Shown: piece after piece, positions 24,355-32,382 of the stretch
How the letters are laid out: each line of letters opens with the position of its first letter
Numbering within the stretch: the stretch's first letter is position 1
Assembly (NCBI RefSeq): GCF_900108555.1
Contig: NZ_FNWV01000002.1
Span: forward strand, 65,359 to 129,358
Length of the DNA: 64,000 nucleotides
Direction: 5' to 3'
Source: Ruminococcus flavefaciens
Lineage (GTDB): Bacteria; Bacillota; Clostridia; Oscillospirales; Ruminococcaceae
Translations under genes and position numbers: made by a program
Notes under the pieces: generated by a model
Database searches by the model: none
What the model was told of the DNA's origin: nothing
The model's input: the letters and a program-made list of their open reading frames with translations, nothing else

Positions 24355-25305
24355 ATGGATGATTTAATGGGTGGTATCGGAAATTCCAACGGAATGGACG
24401 ATATAGGTGATATGCAAAAGCTTGCTCAGCAGGCAGCTGAGGAAGCTGATAAGGCAGCTGCGCAGACTGCTCAGCAGTCTACAGGCTACAGCAATGCGCA
24501 GAGCGGCTACGGACAGCAGTCCACAGGCTACAGCAATGCGCAGAGCGGCTACGGACAGCAGTCCACAGGCTACAGCAACGCGCAGAACAGCTACGGACAG
24601 CAGTCCACAGGCTACAGCAAGACGCAGAACAGCTACGGACAGCAGTCCACAGGCTACAGCAACGCGCAGAACAGCTACGGACAGCGGTCCACAGGCTACG
24701 GCAATACGCAGAGCGGCTACGGACAGCAGTCCTCAAACTACAACAGCTATGACACAAGGAGCGGCTATCCTGCATCGGATACGGTGTACGGCAGCTACGG
24801 TAATGAATCAAAGCTCATGCCTATAGTTAAAGGTGTACTGGGAGCGCTGCTTGGAGCTATCCCCGGTATCATACTTATAATCCTTGTGGCAAGAATGGGC
24901 TTTATCGCTTCGATCTGCGGAGCTGTAATGGCTGTATGTATCTTCTTCGGATATAATCTGTTTACTAAGAACAGCGGACTGGAGGAGAAAACAGGTCTTA
25001 TAATCTGTGCTGTCGTAATGATATTTGCAATTTATTTTGCAGTTCGTACATCATGGTGCCTGGAAATATCATCGTTCCTGCAAAAGGATCTCGGACTGAA
25101 ACCGGGAGAAGTAGACAGCGAGATATTGCAGGAGTTTTTAGGCATAAGAGATGTTACTTTTTCCGAGATCTCATCAGACTTCGGAAATTTGCTGGAAAAA
25201 TGTGAATGCAAGGGCAAATTTATCACCTCGCTGCTTGAAAATATTGCTTTTGCGGCACTTGGCGGCTTCGGAACATTTACTAAATTCGGCAATGTAAAAA
25301 TATAA
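24355..25305 (+). CDS. Membrane protein with 14-residue QST-GYG repeats
   Basis: The 316-residue protein has an acidic, Gly-rich N-terminus, then six tandem 14-residue repeats (residues 40-123, consensus QQSTGYSNAQSGYG), rich in Gln, Ser, Tyr and Gly, followed by two or three membrane segments (about residues 155-205 and 212-235) and a soluble C-terminus of about 75 residues. There is no signal peptide, so the repeats are likely cytoplasmic. Such Gln/Tyr/Gly-rich tails favour weak multivalent binding. No family recognised. SD gggagga is good. It lies between iorA and iorB. Confidence 0.7.
   Translation: MDDLMGGIGNSNGMDDIGDMQKLAQQAAEEADKAAAQTAQQSTGYSNAQSGYGQQSTGYSNAQSGYGQQSTGYSNAQNSYGQQSTGYSKTQNSYGQQSTGYSNAQNSYGQRSTGYGNTQSGYGQQSSNYNSYDTRSGYPASDTVYGSYGNESKLMPIVKGVLGALLGAIPGIILIILVARMGFIASICGAVMAVCIFFGYNLFTKNSGLEEKTGLIICAVVMIFAIYFAVRTSWCLEISSFLQKDLGLKPGEVDSEILQEFLGIRDVTFSEISSDFGNLLEKCECKGKFITSLLENIAFAALGGFGTFTKFGNVKI
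24472..24723 (+). repeat. Six tandem 42-bp coding repeats
   Basis: Six in-frame copies of a 42-bp unit starting cagcagtccacaggctacag. Copies differ by a few bases, mainly at third positions and at codons 10-12, so the array is fairly recent or kept uniform. Confidence 0.9.
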
Positions 25306-25333
25306 TCAATAATCTTTTAAGGAGTAATATAAA

Positions 25334-25909
25334 ATGGAAACAAAATCTATTATGATCGTAGGTGTCGGCGGACAGGGTTCGCTGCTCGCTTCGAGACTTC
25401 TGGGAAATGTGCTTCTTGCACAGGGCTATGACGTAAAGGTCAGCGAGGTACACGGAATGTCGCAGAGAGGCGGCTCGGTCGTAACATACGTAAAATACGG
25501 TGATAAGGTATACTCACCTGTAATAGAAAAGGGTGAGGCTGATGCAGTTATCTCATTTGAGCTTCTTGAAGCTGCAAGATGCCTGCCTTACCTCAAAAAA
25601 GGCGGAAAGCTCATAACTTCCACACAGCAGATAGACCCTATGCCTGTTATCACAGGTGCTGCACAGTATCCTGAGAATCTCGTTGAAAAGCTCAAAGCAG
25701 CAGGTGCAGAGATCGTTGCAGTCGATGCACTTTCACTGGCTGAACAGGCAGGTACTGCAAAGGCTTCAAACGTAGTCCTCATGGGCGTGCTTGCTTCACG
25801 TATGGACTATCCCGATGAGCTCTGGCAGAAGGCACTTGAACAGTGTGTACCGCCTAAGTTCCTTGAACTCAACAAGAAGGCTTTCGAGCTTGGCAAGAAC
25901 GCTCAGTGA
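25334..25909 (+). CDS. iorB: Indolepyruvate:ferredoxin oxidoreductase, beta subunit
   Basis: The 191-residue protein is the gamma-type partner of IorA: IMIVGVGGQGSLLASRLLG near the N-terminus and VHGMSQRGGSVVTYVKYG are typical of the 2-oxoacid oxidoreductase gamma domain. Length is right for IorB. SD aaggag precedes the ATG. It probably forms the active complex with the IorA encoded at 21882-23612. Confidence 0.94.
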   Translation: METKSIMIVGVGGQGSLLASRLLGNVLLAQGYDVKVSEVHGMSQRGGSVVTYVKYGDKVYSPVIEKGEADAVISFELLEAARCLPYLKKGGKLITSTQQIDPMPVITGAAQYPENLVEKLKAAGAEIVAVDALSLAEQAGTAKASNVVLMGVLASRMDYPDELWQKALEQCVPPKFLELNKKAFELGKNAQ

Positions 25910-26046
25910 TCAGAGCTAAGAACTAAGAACTAAGAGCTAAGAAAGCAGTAATTATAGTAGGGGCGGATATTATCCACTCCTACATTAAAAGCTAAGAGCT
26001 AAGAAAAATAAATCTTAGATCTGAGATCTGAGATCTTAGATCTGAA
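25910..26046. repeat. Short tandem repeats flanking a gtagggg hairpin
   Basis: Left tract: copies of (a)gaactaag (25915-25946). Centre: gtaggggcggatattatcc with a partly matched right arm (25959-25986). Right tracts: gctaagagctaagaa, then words of cttagatctgag in opposite sense (to 26046). The whole looks like a decayed terminal-inverted-repeat element. Confidence 0.7.
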
Positions 26047-26064
26047 AAAAGGAGTAGAAGTCCA

Positions 26065-27372
26065 ATGGAAAAGTATTGGAACAAAGAGATCGAATGTGCA
26101 TCGCTGGAAGATATGAAGAAACTTCAGGACGAGCGACTTGTTGCACAGGTAAAGCACGTTTACGAAAACGTTAAGTATTACCGTGATCTTATGGACGAAA
26201 AGGGCGTAAAGCCTGAGGACATCAAGGGAACTGAGGATCTTCACAAGCTGCCGTTCCTCAGCAAGGCAGACCTCAGAGAGGCTTATCCTTACGGACTCCT
26301 TGCAAAGCCCCTCAGCGAATGTGTAAGGATACACTCCACAAGCGGTACCACAGGCAAGCGCGTCGTTGCTTTCTATACTCAGAACGACGTTGATATGTGG
26401 GAGGACTGCTGTGCGAGAGCTATTACAGCAGCAGGCGGCACTAACGAGGACGTAGTTCAGGTAGCATACGGCTACGGTCTGTTCACAGGCGGTATGGGAC
26501 TCCACGGCGGCTCACACAAGGTAGGCTGTCTTACCCTGCCTATGAGTTCAGGCAATACAGAGCGTCAGATACAGTTCATGCGCGACCTCAATGCGACTAT
26601 ACTTTGCTGTACTCCGTCATATGCGGCATATCTCGGCGAAACTGTCCGCGATATGGGACTTACTCCCGACGATCTTAACCTCAAGGCAGGTATCTTCGGC
26701 GCCGAGCCGTGGACTGAGGAAATGCGCCGCAGTATCGAGCAGTCACTGGGTATCAAGGCTTACGACATCTTCGGACTTACAGAGTCGAGCGGTCCCGGTG
26801 TTGCATTTGAATGTTCAGAGCAGACAGGTATGCACATCAATGAGGACAACTTTATCCCTGAGATAATTGATCCCGAGACAGGAGAGGTACTCCCCGAGGG
26901 TGAGGTCGGTGAGCTTGTATTCACAAGCATAACAAAGGAAGCATTTCCGCTTCTCCGTTACCGTACACGCGATCTCTGCAAGCTCAGCAGAAAGAAGTGC
27001 TCATGCGGACGTACTCTCATAAAAATGGCTAAGCCTATGGGCAGAAGCGATGATATGATGATAATCCGCGGAGTTAACGTATTCCCGTCACAGATAGAAA
27101 CAGTTCTCATTGAACAGGGCTATTCACCTAACTACCTCATCGAAGTAGACCGTGTAAACAATACCGATACTCTCGATATCAGCGTAGAGATGAATCCCAA
27201 TCAGTTCTCAGATAAGGTTAAGGATATGCAGAAGCAGGAGCGCGATCTGGCAGTTGCCATTAAGACAATGCTGGGTATCAATCCTAAGGTACACCTTGTT
27301 TCACCTAAATCTATCACAAGAAGTGAAGGCAAGGCTGTAAGAGTTATTGATAAGCGCAAGCTTCATGATTGA
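26065..27372 (+). CDS. paaK: Phenylacetate-CoA ligase
   Basis: It activates aryl acetates (phenylacetate, indoleacetate) to their CoA thioesters with ATP. The 435-residue protein has the ANL-family loop HSTSGTTGKRVV, YGYGLFTGGMGLHGG, GLTESSGPGVAFEC and YRTRDL, all typical of PaaK. SD aaaggag precedes ATG 26065. With iorAB it gives phenylacetate to phenylacetyl-CoA to phenylpyruvate by reductive carboxylation, a route to Phe described in rumen bacteria; the reverse, oxidative use with CoA release is also possible. Confidence 0.93.
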   Translation: MEKYWNKEIECASLEDMKKLQDERLVAQVKHVYENVKYYRDLMDEKGVKPEDIKGTEDLHKLPFLSKADLREAYPYGLLAKPLSECVRIHSTSGTTGKRVVAFYTQNDVDMWEDCCARAITAAGGTNEDVVQVAYGYGLFTGGMGLHGGSHKVGCLTLPMSSGNTERQIQFMRDLNATILCCTPSYAAYLGETVRDMGLTPDDLNLKAGIFGAEPWTEEMRRSIEQSLGIKAYDIFGLTESSGPGVAFECSEQTGMHINEDNFIPEIIDPETGEVLPEGEVGELVFTSITKEAFPLLRYRTRDLCKLSRKKCSCGRTLIKMAKPMGRSDDMMIIRGVNVFPSQIETVLIEQGYSPNYLIEVDRVNNTDTLDISVEMNPNQFSDKVKDMQKQERDLAVAIKTMLGINPKVHLVSPKSITRSEGKAVRVIDKRKLHD

Positions 27373-27439
27373 TTGTTTAGAGCAGGGGTATTGAGCTCCT
27401 GTGATATAAATTTCCAACTATTTTAAGGAGGTTTCATTT

Positions 27440-27664
27440 ATGAAAATCAAAATTTTTTCCACAAATTATATGCCGGAGCAGGAGAAGTATCAGCGATTTG
27501 CTGCTTTTGAGAATGAGCTTAATCAGTTTATCTCTACAGTTAAGGTAATAGACATGAAGTTTTGTTCATCATCGGGACTTTGCCACGATGCACAGACCCA
27601 TGTAAATGAGTATATCGACGAACATTCCGTTCTCGTTATGTATGAGGATCTTCCAAAGGCATGA
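27440..27664 (+). CDS. Small Cse60-like protein
   Basis: The 74-residue protein starts MKIKIFSTNY and has VKVIDMKFCSSSG in the middle and HSVLVMYED at the end, the strand order of the Cse60 sporulation-protein family. The similarity is by eye and weak. SD aaggagg is perfect. It sits between paaK and the ACT-domain gene. Confidence 0.65.
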   Translation: MKIKIFSTNYMPEQEKYQRFAAFENELNQFISTVKVIDMKFCSSSGLCHDAQTHVNEYIDEHSVLVMYEDLPKA

Positions 27665-27713
27665 TTCTTCCTGCTGACGCAGTAAAATACAAACCACAAA
27701 GGAGGGAGATCAT

Positions 27714-28148
27714 ATGTCAAATGTAAGACAGATCTCGGTTTTTGTAGATAATAAGCCTAATCAGGCAGCAGGTGTCATGAGGATAATCAAGGAGAGCGGA
27801 ATAAATCTCAGAGCTCTCAGTCTTGCTGATACTGCTGATTTCGGCATAATCAGACTCATCGCCAATGACACGGAAAAGACAGTGGATATTCTTAGAGCGG
27901 CTTCATATGCAGTAAATGTAACAGAGGTGCTGGCAATATCCATACCTGATTCTCCCGGACAGCTCAGCCGCGTGCTTGATGTGCTCGGTCAGGATAATGT
28001 TAACGTTGAGTATATGTACTCGTTCCTCGGTACTTCGGACAGGGCTGTATCCTTCGTTATCCGTGTTGATGACAATGCTCAGGCTTCAGAAGCACTGAAC
28101 AGAGCAGGTATTATTCAGCTTACCGAAAATGATATAGCTGAAATGTGA
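27714..28148 (+). CDS. Tandem ACT-domain protein
   Basis: The 144-residue protein consists of two ACT domains (about 4-66 and 71-140), seen as ISVFVDNKPNQAAGVMRIIKESGINLRAL and LAISIPDSPGQLSRVLDVLGQDNVNVEY. ACT domains bind amino acids; such stand-alone proteins usually follow iorAB-paaK genes and probably sense an aromatic amino acid. No catalytic domain. SD aaaggaggg is perfect. Confidence 0.9.
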   Translation: MSNVRQISVFVDNKPNQAAGVMRIIKESGINLRALSLADTADFGIIRLIANDTEKTVDILRAASYAVNVTEVLAISIPDSPGQLSRVLDVLGQDNVNVEYMYSFLGTSDRAVSFVIRVDDNAQASEALNRAGIIQLTENDIAEM

Positions 28149-28195
28149 GTATTGCACAAAAAGCGAGCCTGCACTTAAATTTATTATGAAAACAC

Positions 28196-28225
28196 TTGAC
28201 ATAATTCCTGTTGTTGTTGTATAAT
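28196..28225 (+). promoter_or_regulatory. Promoter of the zinc-ribbon gene at 28273
   Basis: TTGACA (28196-28201), 18 bp, TATAAT (28220-28225). Confidence 0.85.
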
Positions 28226-28272
28226 AAAAATGCAATATTTAACGAGAAAATATTGAACAGGAGTGATTTAAG

Positions 28273-28707
28273 ATGGGAATTCTCGATAAATTTAATGATG
28301 CAAGCAGGGGTGTATCTGAAAAGGCTAAAAATATCTCAGAAGCAAGCAACCTCAAAAGAAAGATCCTTTATGAGGAAGAGCGTATAGTTGAGATCTTTAC
28401 TGATATCGGAAAGAAGTACTATAAAAATCAGGGTGAAGATCCGGCAGCTCTTAAAGTTCTTTGCGATGATATAGATACAAGACGCAGAAGGATCAAGAAG
28501 ATGAGATATGAGCTTAACGGTATCAGAGGATATAAGATATGTCCTAAGTGTGATGCCGAAGTCAATGAACGTTTTCAGTTCTGTGGCCGATGCGGTGCAA
28601 GACTTCCTGATATTGATGATGACGATTTCATGTCGCTTGAATCCAACGACTACTATACAGAAAGCAGCAACAATTTCTTTGATGCTGATTCTAATAAGAA
28701 CTATTGA
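28273..28707 (+). CDS. Coiled-coil protein with C-terminal zinc ribbon
   Basis: The 144-residue protein has a helical, charged N-terminal part (about 1-85) and a zinc ribbon, CPKC at about 97 and CGRCG at about 112, then an acidic tail. Such proteins are common in Firmicutes but have no known role. SD acaggag precedes ATG. It is a single-gene transcript with its own promoter and terminator. Confidence 0.8.
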   Translation: MGILDKFNDASRGVSEKAKNISEASNLKRKILYEEERIVEIFTDIGKKYYKNQGEDPAALKVLCDDIDTRRRRIKKMRYELNGIRGYKICPKCDAEVNERFQFCGRCGARLPDIDDDDFMSLESNDYYTESSNNFFDADSNKNY

Positions 28708-29124
28708 TCACATGGGCTGTTCTGAGACTATCGGAACAGCCTTTTTGTTACAAAACTGACGGCTTATGCGCTTGCACAGCCTGTTTGCCGGGATACAAAG
28801 TACGAACCAGAACGCCGAAAAGGGGATACATATCTGTCCGAGAAAATTAAATGGCATATCCGAGTAATCCCATACGTTCCAGTGCATAATAACATTGTCG
28901 AATATCCCTACAGTAAGCTCTATGGCGGTTATCATAAATGTACCGATGATACAGCTGCGTATGAGCGTCATGGTGCGGCGGCTGTTTATTGCATAGAGTA
29001 TGGTAAGTACCATACCGCCCGTCAGCGACATTGTCCAGTGAGTGTAGCCGCGCATGACTATTTCTATAAGACTGTAGCAGAAATAGCCCATAAGAAATGA
29101 AAATAACAGCTGTGAAAGCTTCAT
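28708..29124 (-). CDS. Putative membrane protein, CmpB-like (ABC permease-type annotation)
   Basis: The 138-residue protein has four hydrophobic segments (about residues 4-22, 30-46, 52-74 and 92-115). Residues such as YWNVWDYSDMPFNFLGQICIPFSAFW-like order (IMHWNVWDYSDMPFN) recall the PF06541 'putative ABC transporter permease' family, which has no proven transport role. ATG 29124 is preferred: aaggag lies 9 bases ahead. Its last codons overlap the terminator hairpin of the convergent zinc-ribbon gene. Confidence 0.7.
   Translation of the reverse strand: MKLSQLLFSFLMGYFCYSLIEIVMRGYTHWTMSLTGGMVLTILYAINSRRTMTLIRSCIIGTFMITAIELTVGIFDNVIMHWNVWDYSDMPFNFLGQICIPFSAFWFVLCIPANRLCKRISRQFCNKKAVPIVSEQPM
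28715..28747 (+). terminator. Terminator of the zinc-ribbon gene, inside the 3' end of the convergent gene
   Basis: An 11-bp stem (ggctgttctga with its partner, one G-T pair, 5-nt loop) is followed by five T residues. Confidence 0.85.
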
Positions 29125-29196
29125 ACCTATCAACTCCTTTTGGTTTTAGTATGGCGTTTTTGCAGGGCTTTATACAGGAAAGAGAGTTGAATAAAT

Positions 29197-30669
29197 ATGA
29201 GAAAAAGCTGTATACTTATGCATATATCAAGTCTGCCGTCGGATTACGGTATAGGCAAAATGGGAAAGGCTGCCTTTGCCTTTGTGGATTTTCTGAAGTC
29301 CGCCGAGGTCAAATGCTGGCAGATACTGCCCCTTTCACCTACAAGCTATGGCGACTCGCCGTACCAGTCTTTTTCGGTAAAGGCAGGTAATCCATACTTC
29401 ATAGACTTTGAAGTGCTTGAGTGTGACGGACTTCTTGAGCATCATGAGTACGCTTCCTTTGAATGGGGAAGTGACCCCGAAAAGGTGGATTACAGCCTTT
29501 TGTATGACCATTGCTATGATGTGCTGAGGATAGCGTTCAACAGGTTCAAGCCTGCAAAAGCACAGGGATATAAGGAGTTCTGCGATGCCAACAAGAAGTG
29601 GCTCGATGAATATGCACTGTTCATGGCATTGAAATTCCGCTATGACGGCAAGCCGTGGTATGAGTGGGACAGCGATATCTCCATGCATAAGCCAAAGGCT
29701 GTTGCAGCTGCTAAAAAGGAGCTGAAAAAGGACATCGCTTTTTATAAGTTCATACAGTATGAGTTCAACAGGCAGTGGAGCGAACTGAAAAAATACGCAA
29801 ACACCAACGGTATCGAGATAATCGGAGATATCCCTATATACTGCGCTCTGGACAGCGTTGAGGCGTGGGCGACACCTAAGCTTTTTCAGTTTGACAGAAA
29901 GCGTCGTCCCGTAGCTGTTGCAGGCTGTCCGCCTGATGATTTCTCACCGCTGGGTCAGCTTTGGGGAAATCCGCTTTACAACTGGGACTACCATAAAAAG
30001 ACGGGATATGAGTGGTGGATAGACCGTATCAAAGCGGCTTCCGAGCTTTACGACATCGTAAGGATAGACCATTTCCGCGGCTTTGAGAGCTATTACAGCA
30101 TACCATTCGGCAACGAGGACGCTACTGTAGGCGAGTGGGAAAAAGGTCCGAATTACGAGCTTTTCAGACTTGCTGAGGAAAAGCTGGGCAAGCTGAATAT
30201 CATTGCTGAGGACTTGGGCTTTATTACTCCCGAGGTCAGGGAGATGCTGGATAACTGCGGCTACCCCGGAATGAAGGTGTTGCAGTTCGGCTTCAGCGGC
30301 GGAGATAATGAGTATCTGCCACATAATTACAGCAGTACCAATTATTTCGCCTACACAGGTACTCACGATAACGAGACACTCATCGGCTGGGTGGATACTC
30401 TTGATAAGAAGTCACTGAAATTCGCCAAGCAGTATCTCTGCGTAAAGAAGAAAAAGGAGATACCTGCGGCAGTTATACGCGCTGCATGGGGAAGTGTTGC
30501 TGAGGTCGCAGCTGCACAGATACAGGATTTCCTCGACAGTCCAAAAGAGGGAAGAATGAATACGCCGTCTACTCTCGGCGGAAACTGGCAGTTCCGCACA
30601 AGCAAGGCGGACTTTACACCTGAGCTTGCGAAGAAGATCCGTAAACTCAACAGGCTTTATAACAGATAA
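29197..30669 (+). CDS. malQ: 4-alpha-glucanotransferase (amylomaltase)
   Basis: The GH77 enzyme disproportionates malto-oligosaccharides in the cytosol, for glycogen or maltodextrin use. The 490-residue length is normal. Family marks: ILMHISSLPSDYGIG at the start, WQILPLSPTSYGDSPYQSFS, the nucleophile Asp in IVRIDHFRG, the acid/base Glu in IIAEDLG, and YTGTHDNET. No signal peptide. It starts in an A-rich region with ggaaagagag upstream; the GH77 N-terminus supports ATG 29197. Confidence 0.95.
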   Translation: MRKSCILMHISSLPSDYGIGKMGKAAFAFVDFLKSAEVKCWQILPLSPTSYGDSPYQSFSVKAGNPYFIDFEVLECDGLLEHHEYASFEWGSDPEKVDYSLLYDHCYDVLRIAFNRFKPAKAQGYKEFCDANKKWLDEYALFMALKFRYDGKPWYEWDSDISMHKPKAVAAAKKELKKDIAFYKFIQYEFNRQWSELKKYANTNGIEIIGDIPIYCALDSVEAWATPKLFQFDRKRRPVAVAGCPPDDFSPLGQLWGNPLYNWDYHKKTGYEWWIDRIKAASELYDIVRIDHFRGFESYYSIPFGNEDATVGEWEKGPNYELFRLAEEKLGKLNIIAEDLGFITPEVREMLDNCGYPGMKVLQFGFSGGDNEYLPHNYSSTNYFAYTGTHDNETLIGWVDTLDKKSLKFAKQYLCVKKKKEIPAAVIRAAWGSVAEVAAAQIQDFLDSPKEGRMNTPSTLGGNWQFRTSKADFTPELAKKIRKLNRLYNR

Positions 30670-30705
30670 AAGCGGACAATATTAAAGATAATACAGATAT
30701 AGTTC

Positions 30706-30740
30706 AGCCCCGAGGCTTTGCCTCGGGGCTTGTTCATTTT
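30706..30740 (+). terminator. Terminator of malQ
   Basis: An 11-bp stem (agccccgaggc, loop ttt, complement) then tgttcatttt. The stem is the same as at 2651-2679, over 28 kb away. Confidence 0.85.
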
Positions 30741-30756
30741 GAACATTAGCCAATTG

Positions 30757-30893
30757 TATGGAACGCCGACCTCGGCGTTCCGCTAAGCTGTAGTGAGGTG
30801 CGCTGCGTTTTGTTGAAAGGGCAGATGGTATCCGCCCTTTCAATGGGACGTCGAGGACGCCGTCACCTACAAACTAACAACTAACCACTTATT
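30757..30893. repeat. Three intergenic hairpins and a tandem-word tract
   Basis: GGAACGCCGA-cc-TCGGCGTTCC (about 30762-30783); GAAAGGGC...GCCCTTTC around a gat-ggt-atc centre (30816-30842); GACGTC-gag-GACGCC (about 30847-30861) then degenerate aactaac words (30870-30893). No gene is in this part. Confidence 0.75.
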
Positions 30894-30959
30894 AGTGACG
30901 AATGTCACTGAGAAAGTGACGAATGACATCTTCCAAAACTTCGTTTTATGCAGTATAAT
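30894..30959 (+). promoter_or_regulatory. Palindromic operator pair and promoter of the membrane protein gene at 31017
   Basis: AGTGACGAATGTCACT (30894-30909) is a perfect dyad; a partial copy AGTGACGAATGACAT starts 21 bases later (30915-30929). Then a poor -35 (TTCCAA 30931-30936), 17 bp, TATAAT (30954-30959). Two sites two helical turns apart, abutting a weak -35, are typical of an activator-dependent promoter. Confidence 0.75.
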
Positions 30960-31016
30960 CATAATAACAAAGGAGAGAAAAAAGATATTGCGTAATGATT
31001 TTAAGGAGATGATCTT

Positions 31017-31511
31017 ATGACAAAAAATGGTCAGATTTTTAAGTGGATATGCTTTGGCGGTATCGGCGTATATCTTGCCCACTGTGTCCATATTGCGGCA
31101 GATGACAAACTTCGTGCGCCGCTGTGGCATTACCTTGGACTCGGCTATACTTCTTCATTTGGAGTTATCCTTGTCCTTGCCATATTCGGACTTATAACTC
31201 TTGCAATTTCACACCATATCAAAAAGCGTAAAGTCACAGGTTTGCAGCCTATCTCCGGAAAATATACCATATCGTTCATAGTATCATACATACCATATGT
31301 TCTTCTTTTATTATACAGCCTTTATTGCAGCAAGTTCGGTTTCACTTTCTTTACAACGTCATACGGCTGGGAAGGCTTCTACAGCGCATTTATTATAATG
31401 GGATTTGTATTCTGTGTTATTCCCGTTTTGCCGTTCTGCATCTTCTGGCAGATACTGTATATAGTTAAGTGGGTCCGCAGCAGAAAAGCAAAGCAGGAAA
31501 AACATACCTGA
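31017..31511 (+). CDS. Four-helix membrane protein of unknown function
   Basis: The 164-residue protein has hydrophobic segments at about residues 9-25, 43-65, 80-100 and 120-150 and a basic C-terminus (RSRKAKQEKHT). No family recognised. SD aaggagatg is good. Its upstream region shares an operator with the next gene, so the two likely answer the same signal. Confidence 0.7.
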   Translation: MTKNGQIFKWICFGGIGVYLAHCVHIAADDKLRAPLWHYLGLGYTSSFGVILVLAIFGLITLAISHHIKKRKVTGLQPISGKYTISFIVSYIPYVLLLLYSLYCSKFGFTFFTTSYGWEGFYSAFIIMGFVFCVIPVLPFCIFWQILYIVKWVRSRKAKQEKHT

Positions 31512-31821
31512 TCTGCTGAAAAAGTGTTTCAATAGCATTGATTTCAGTAATTTAGTGACAAATGTCACTATCAAAATAACAAAAAAGCCTTTAAATGTTC
31601 ATATTTATAGTGTATAATTGTAATATCAGCTTTCTTCACTCATGATTTTTATGGTTGATTTGAGTTGTACTTTTACGCACAAACATTCAAGAGAGATGGA
31701 CAAAAATATGAAATACGGAGGTGAAAATAGTATTTTTTATGTGGTGTTTCAGTGTAGGGGATGATGCTTCTTGCATCATATTGAAACATTTTGGAGATGA
31801 TTTATTTTAGGGAGTGAGCGT
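31512..31821. other. Gap between two small membrane protein genes
   Basis: It holds the shared operator and promoter (31554-31618) and a hairpin element 'tgtaggggatgatgc' with loop ttctt and its complement (31752-31774). No gene is supported. Confidence 0.6.
31554..31618 (+). promoter_or_regulatory. Palindromic operator and promoter of the membrane protein gene at 31822
   Basis: AGTGACAAATGTCACT (31554-31569) differs from the site at 30894 by one base. TATAAT is at 31613-31618, 59 bases from the operator start, against 60 in the first case. The -35 (TTTAAA, 31590-31595) is poor here too. Confidence 0.75.
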
Positions 31822-32208
31822 ATGAATAAAAAAATTATGAAAGAAGCTTTATTAGCTACAATTCTGGATATTATCTTTATCATTTCAATTGTTCTGTTGA
31901 ATGAAAAACATTGTAATGCAATACTGATACTGAGCAATGTTGTTGTTGGCTGCACTGTTAAGGCAGCAGGTTTCTGGAATGATCTCGTTGCTGATAACAG
32001 CTACACACACCTCGGCAAACGTTTTGCCGTAAGCGCACTTGCTTTAGGACTCTTTGCAGTTGCAGCTATTGTTATGCTATGGGCAGGTACATGGTTCGTC
32101 CTTTATGCAGGAGTAGGTCTGTTTGCAGTCTTTGTTTATGATTGGATAGCATATTTCCTTTTCAAGACTTATGCACATTCAAGAAAGAATAAAAAGGTCA
32201 AAGCTTAA
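31822..32208 (+). CDS. Four-helix membrane protein of unknown function
   Basis: The 128-residue protein is mostly hydrophobic: segments at about residues 8-26, 32-48, 69-90 and 94-115, with a basic tail (HSRKNKKVKA). No family recognised. SD agggagtg is good. Regulation by the same palindrome-binding factor as the 31017 gene is likely. Confidence 0.7.
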   Translation: MNKKIMKEALLATILDIIFIISIVLLNEKHCNAILILSNVVVGCTVKAAGFWNDLVADNSYTHLGKRFAVSALALGLFAVAAIVMLWAGTWFVLYAGVGLFAVFVYDWIAYFLFKTYAHSRKNKKVKA

Positions 32209-32333
32209 AACAGTATCATGGATAAGGTGTTTCGAGTCAGCAGCGATATTGCAGGCTAAGAAACGCAGCTATACTGTTAGGTACTGCGGTACTGTAAAAC
32301 AGTGAAAGATATTATCATTGATATAAGAACAAG

Positions 32334-32364
32334 GCTCCCCGATATGATGTCGGGGAGCTTTTTA
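32334..32364 (+). terminator. Terminator of the 31822 gene
   Basis: Stem gctccccga, 7-nt loop, tcggggagc, then ttttta. Confidence 0.85.
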
Positions 32365-32382
32365 TGTTAAAACATAAAAATA

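Noticed and set aside
24479-24811. Repetitive frames on both strands across the 42-bp repeats, and a CRISPR-like look
   Set aside because: The repeats are contiguous with no spacers and are in frame with a gene having a good ribosome site, so they are coding repeats, not CRISPR.
2651-30740. The near-identical terminators at 2651 and 30706 as a mobile element
   Set aside because: Only the stem is shared; flanks differ. Convergence on a strong GC stem or local spread of a terminator cannot be told apart from two copies.
31709-31765. An 18-codon frame ahead of the 31822 membrane protein
   Set aside because: No ribosome site, and its end runs into a hairpin element.
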